From Pseudarthrobacter sulfonivorans (lineage in GTDB: Bacteria > Actinomycetota > Actinomycetes > Actinomycetales > Micrococcaceae): a stretch of 64,000 nt of DNA. The first letter of the stretch is position 1. Every line of letters begins with the position of its first letter. The stretch spans positions 1 to 64,000 of the forward strand of contig NZ_JANFCZ010000020.1 of the NCBI RefSeq assembly GCF_024391045.1, in the 5' to 3' direction. Position numbers and translations under genes: made by a program. The notes below the pieces were generated by a model. The model did no database searches. It saw only the letters and a program-made list of their open reading frames with translations, and was not told the DNA's origin. Of this stretch, positions 61,854 to 64,000 are shown in pieces.

Positions 61854-62576
61854 GTGGCGGGACCGGCAATTGTGGTTCCGGTCCTGCGTTCCTGCCCTCC
61901 CGGCCATCCGGGAGGGCAGTTCGGGTTGCCGGGGGAGCCGGAAGGGTTCATAACGGGCCCGACGGCGGCCGGCGGGCTTTCCTTGTTGGGCCCGGCAGAG
62001 CTGGAGCGGGCCGCAGCGTTGGCGCCGGGACCGCGGGCCGGCTTTGTGGCGGGGCGGCTGGCGCTGCGAAGGTTCGCCGCGGAACTGCTGGATGTCCCGG
62101 CGTCGGACCTCACCACCAACTTCAGCTGCCCCCGGTGCGGGACCGGTCCGGAGCGCTCCCATGGCAGGCCGGGTTATGCACTGCAGGGAGTGCCCGTGCC
62201 GCTGGCCCTCAGCCTGTCCCGGAGCTCCGGGTGGGTCCTGCTCGGCGCCGTGGTGGAACCTCCTGCCGGTGTGACCATCGGCGTGGACCTGGAGGACCCT
62301 GCGCGGCTGGACTTTGACGGGTTTGACGGCGTTGCCCTGACCCGAGCCGAGCGTGAGGCCCTCGCCGGGCTGTCCGGGCCGGCGTTGTTGCACGAACGGG
62401 CGCGGCTGTGGGCGCGCAAGGAAGCATGGTTGAAAATGACCGGCCGCGGGCTTACTGCAGCCCCGGACACCGTGGATGTCCTGCACCGAGCGGAACTGAG
62501 GGACCTCGCCCCCGGAGAGGCGGGCCTGCCACGTGACCTCCGTGCCGCCGTCGCGCTTTCAGCCTCTCCGTCTTAG
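61854..62576 (+). CDS. 4'-phosphopantetheinyl transferase superfamily protein
   Basis: Transfers phosphopantetheine from CoA to carrier proteins. The 240-residue Sfp-like protein has GPAELERAAALAPGPRAGFVAGRLALRRFAAELL, TIGVDLEDPARLDF with the Mg-binding Asp-Glu pair, and LWARKEAWLKMTGRGL with KExxLK-like residues. The N-terminal ~40 residues are unusual and are encoded across a 12-bp hairpin (61892-61919), so a start farther in (for example TTG 61985) is possible. It begins 12 bases after pheT. The stop heads a 15-bp repeat. Confidence 0.88.
   Translation: MAGPAIVVPVLRSCPPGHPGGQFGLPGEPEGFITGPTAAGGLSLLGPAELERAAALAPGPRAGFVAGRLALRRFAAELLDVPASDLTTNFSCPRCGTGPERSHGRPGYALQGVPVPLALSLSRSSGWVLLGAVVEPPAGVTIGVDLEDPARLDFDGFDGVALTRAEREALAGLSGPALLHERARLWARKEAWLKMTGRGLTAAPDTVDVLHRAELRDLAPGEAGLPRDLRAAVALSASPS
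61892..61919 (+). other. Perfect 12-bp hairpin near the start of the phosphopantetheinyl transferase
   Basis: CTGCCCTCCCGG (61892-61903) pairs exactly with CCGGGAGGGCAG (61908-61919) around CCAT. It lies about 50 bases after the pheT stop, where a terminator would be expected, yet inside the next reading frame. Confidence 0.7.
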
Positions 62577-62603
62577 CGCACGGACCCTTAGCGCACGGAC
62601 CGC
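62574..62603. repeat. Stop-headed 15-bp tandem repeat after the phosphopantetheinyl transferase
   Basis: CTTAGCGCACGGACC occurs twice in tandem (62572-62586, 62587-62601) without mismatch. The first TAG (62574-62576) is the stop codon; the second (62589-62591) is in the same frame. Confidence 0.93.
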
Positions 62604-62641
62604 CGCACGATGGGGGCGCAGCCCGTCAGCGGCACCTGCCG

Positions 62642-64000
62642 TCAGCGAACAGGCAACGGCGGCAGGGCTGTTTCGTACAGCCACGGGTGCAGCAGTGCCT
62701 CGGTGTCCAGGCCGGTGGTCCGGTCTGCCGTGAGGATAAACGCGGCGGTGGACACCGACGCGTGCCGGTGGGTGGTGGTCCATTCGTGCAGGAGGGCGAA
62801 AAACGCCAGGTCGCCGCACCGGACGCGAAGGGCATGCAGGGCCAGGGCTCCGCGTTTGTAGACGCGGTCATCGAACATCAGCTCCGGACCCGGGTCACCA
62901 ATAACGATGTCCTGGCTGCCGGATGCCAGCTTCCGCCAGGCCGCCGCAGCCCGGTCCGCCACCGGCATGACGCCGGCCTCTTCGGACCAAATCCATTCGG
63001 CGTAACAGGCGAAGCCCTCGTGCAGCCAGATGTCCCCCCACGTTGCGGCAGTGAGGGAGTTACCGAACCACTGATGGGCCAGCTCGTGGGCGATCAGCCG
63101 CTGGGACTCCCATTCCTGCGTCAGGTGGTTGCGGCCCAGGATGGAGAGCGTTTGCGCCTCGAGGGGTATTTCCAGTTCGTCTTCGGTCACCACCACGGTG
63201 TATTCCGGGAACGGGTAGGGCCCGAAGCAGCTGGTGAAGGTCCGCATCATCTCCGGCTGCCTGGCCAGGCCTTTCCGGGCCGCTTCAGTCAACAGGGCCG
63301 GCACCGCTGCAAACTGGGCGACCTGCGCGGTGCTGGTGGCCGCATCCAGCCTGAGGAGCTCGTACCGTCCGATCTGGACCGTGGCAAGGTACGTGGCCAT
63401 GGGCTCGGGCTGCTCGTAAACCCACGTCTCGCGGCTTGACCTGCTGCTGTGGGAGACCAGGGCGCCGTTGCAGACCGCCCGGTAGTTGGCATCGGTTGTC
63501 ACGCTGATGCGGTAGCTGGCTTTTTCACCCGGATGGTCGTTGCAGGGGAACCAGGAGGCAGCGCCGTTGGGCTGGCCCGCCACCAGGACGCCGTCGGTCA
63601 GTTCCTCCCAGCCGACTTCGCCCCAGAGGCCACGCCGGGGAGCAGGATTGCCTTCGTACCTGATGTCCAGGGTGAAGGCCTCGCCGGCCGGCAGGGCGGC
63701 CTCAGGAATGATCACCAGCTGGTCCGCCCGCTGGCTGTACTTGCGCACGCGCCGGCCACTGAGCTGGATTTTGGTGGCCCGGAGTCCGGTCAGGTCCAGA
63801 ACCAGGGCCGACGTGGTGTACTGCGTGACAGCGTGCAGCACCGCGCGCCCGCTGAGCCGGTTGCTGCTGAGCTTGTAATCAAGTTCCAGTTCGTACCGGG
63901 TCACCCGATAGGCGTTGGTGCCGTGGCCGGGCACGTAGGGGTCCGGCGCTGACGGGCCTTGCTCCGAGGTGGTTGACGGGCCGGTACTGGCGACCGCGGG
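62642..64000 (-). CDS. M1 family aminopeptidase, 5' end outside the window
   Basis: A zinc aminopeptidase. RLIAHELAHQWFGNSLT is the HExxH(x18)E motif (HELAH), with the distal Glu in WLHEGFACYAEWIW. The N-terminal beta domain (YRVTRYELELDYKLSSNRLSG) is intact, but the frame stays open for 22 more codons to the window edge with a Ser/Thr/Pro-rich stretch (PSTTSEQGPSAPDPYVPG), so the true start lies beyond. GTG 63934 is the last possible start in view. The ~450 visible residues make it shorter than PepN, like the short actinobacterial M1 type. Confidence 0.9.
   Translation of the reverse strand, partial: PAVASTGPSTTSEQGPSAPDPYVPGHGTNAYRVTRYELELDYKLSSNRLSGRAVLHAVTQYTTSALVLDLTGLRATKIQLSGRRVRKYSQRADQLVIIPEAALPAGEAFTLDIRYEGNPAPRRGLWGEVGWEELTDGVLVAGQPNGAASWFPCNDHPGEKASYRISVTTDANYRAVCNGALVSHSSRSSRETWVYEQPEPMATYLATVQIGRYELLRLDAATSTAQVAQFAAVPALLTEAARKGLARQPEMMRTFTSCFGPYPFPEYTVVVTEDELEIPLEAQTLSILGRNHLTQEWESQRLIAHELAHQWFGNSLTAATWGDIWLHEGFACYAEWIWSEEAGVMPVADRAAAAWRKLASGSQDIVIGDPGPELMFDDRVYKRGALALHALRVRCGDLAFFALLHEWTTTHRHASVSTAAFILTADRTTGLDTEALLHPWLYETALPPLPVR

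Overview
The window is a high-GC actinobacterial chromosome segment. Protein sequences and gene order (pnp, M16 peptidase, dapB, dapA, rnj, ftsK, pgsA, cinA, clgR, recA-recX, miaB-miaA, dapF, hflX, lexA, his genes, infC-rpmI-rplT, pheST) fit Micrococcales, most likely Arthrobacter or Pseudarthrobacter. This is inferred from recognised sequences and synteny; no search was run. No rRNA, tRNA, CRISPR array, complete insertion sequence or prophage was seen.

Layout. 1-9.2 kb: a partial membrane protein, a DUF937 protein, ribF, a kynA-kynU pair, rpsO, pnp and an M16 peptidase. 9.2-11.9 kb is the most accessory-looking part: 29-bp tandem repeats, a DUF1579-like protein and a DUF222/HNH (13E12-type) protein. 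12-17.9 kb: molybdenum cofactor genes, moaA-moaD on the minus strand, and on the plus strand a membrane-bound molybdo-oxidoreductase followed by moeA, moaC, mog and moaE with overlapping ends. 18-24.6 kb: dapB, a membrane acyltransferase-like protein, a short DUF222 gene with an SOS box, a nitrilase-fold protein lacking its catalytic Cys, dapA and RNase J. 24.7-36.1 kb: ftsK, pgsA, cinA, clgR, marR, DUF3046, recA-recX, miaB-miaA and dapF. 36-42.4 kb: a methyltransferase, hflX with a structured leader and mini-ORF, a DinG-type helicase, lexA and a divergent LysM protein. 42.4-48.2 kb: hisC-hisB-hisH, a 52-residue membrane protein, priA, sseB and an MFS transporter. 48.3-52.3 kb: DUF1844, infC (AUU start), rpmI, rplT, an rRNA methyltransferase and GlsB. 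52.5-64 kb: a cation efflux protein, an MFS transporter, a MutT-like hydrolase, an SOS-box radical SAM protein, a SIMPL protein, a putative zinc protease, pheS-pheT, a phosphopantetheinyl transferase and a partial M1 aminopeptidase.

Three window-wide themes. (1) An SOS set: LexA boxes precede recA, lexA/LysM (two boxes), a short DUF222 gene and a radical SAM gene whose product ends in a clamp-binding-like QPTLF. (2) Many starts look leaderless: a TANNNT-like hexamer lies 6-8 nt before the start codon at about 15 genes. (3) At eight genes the stop codon heads a short tandem repeat, so TGA or TAG recurs downstream; at five of them the recurring stops close all three frames. The third pattern and the hflX leader are the least familiar signals here.
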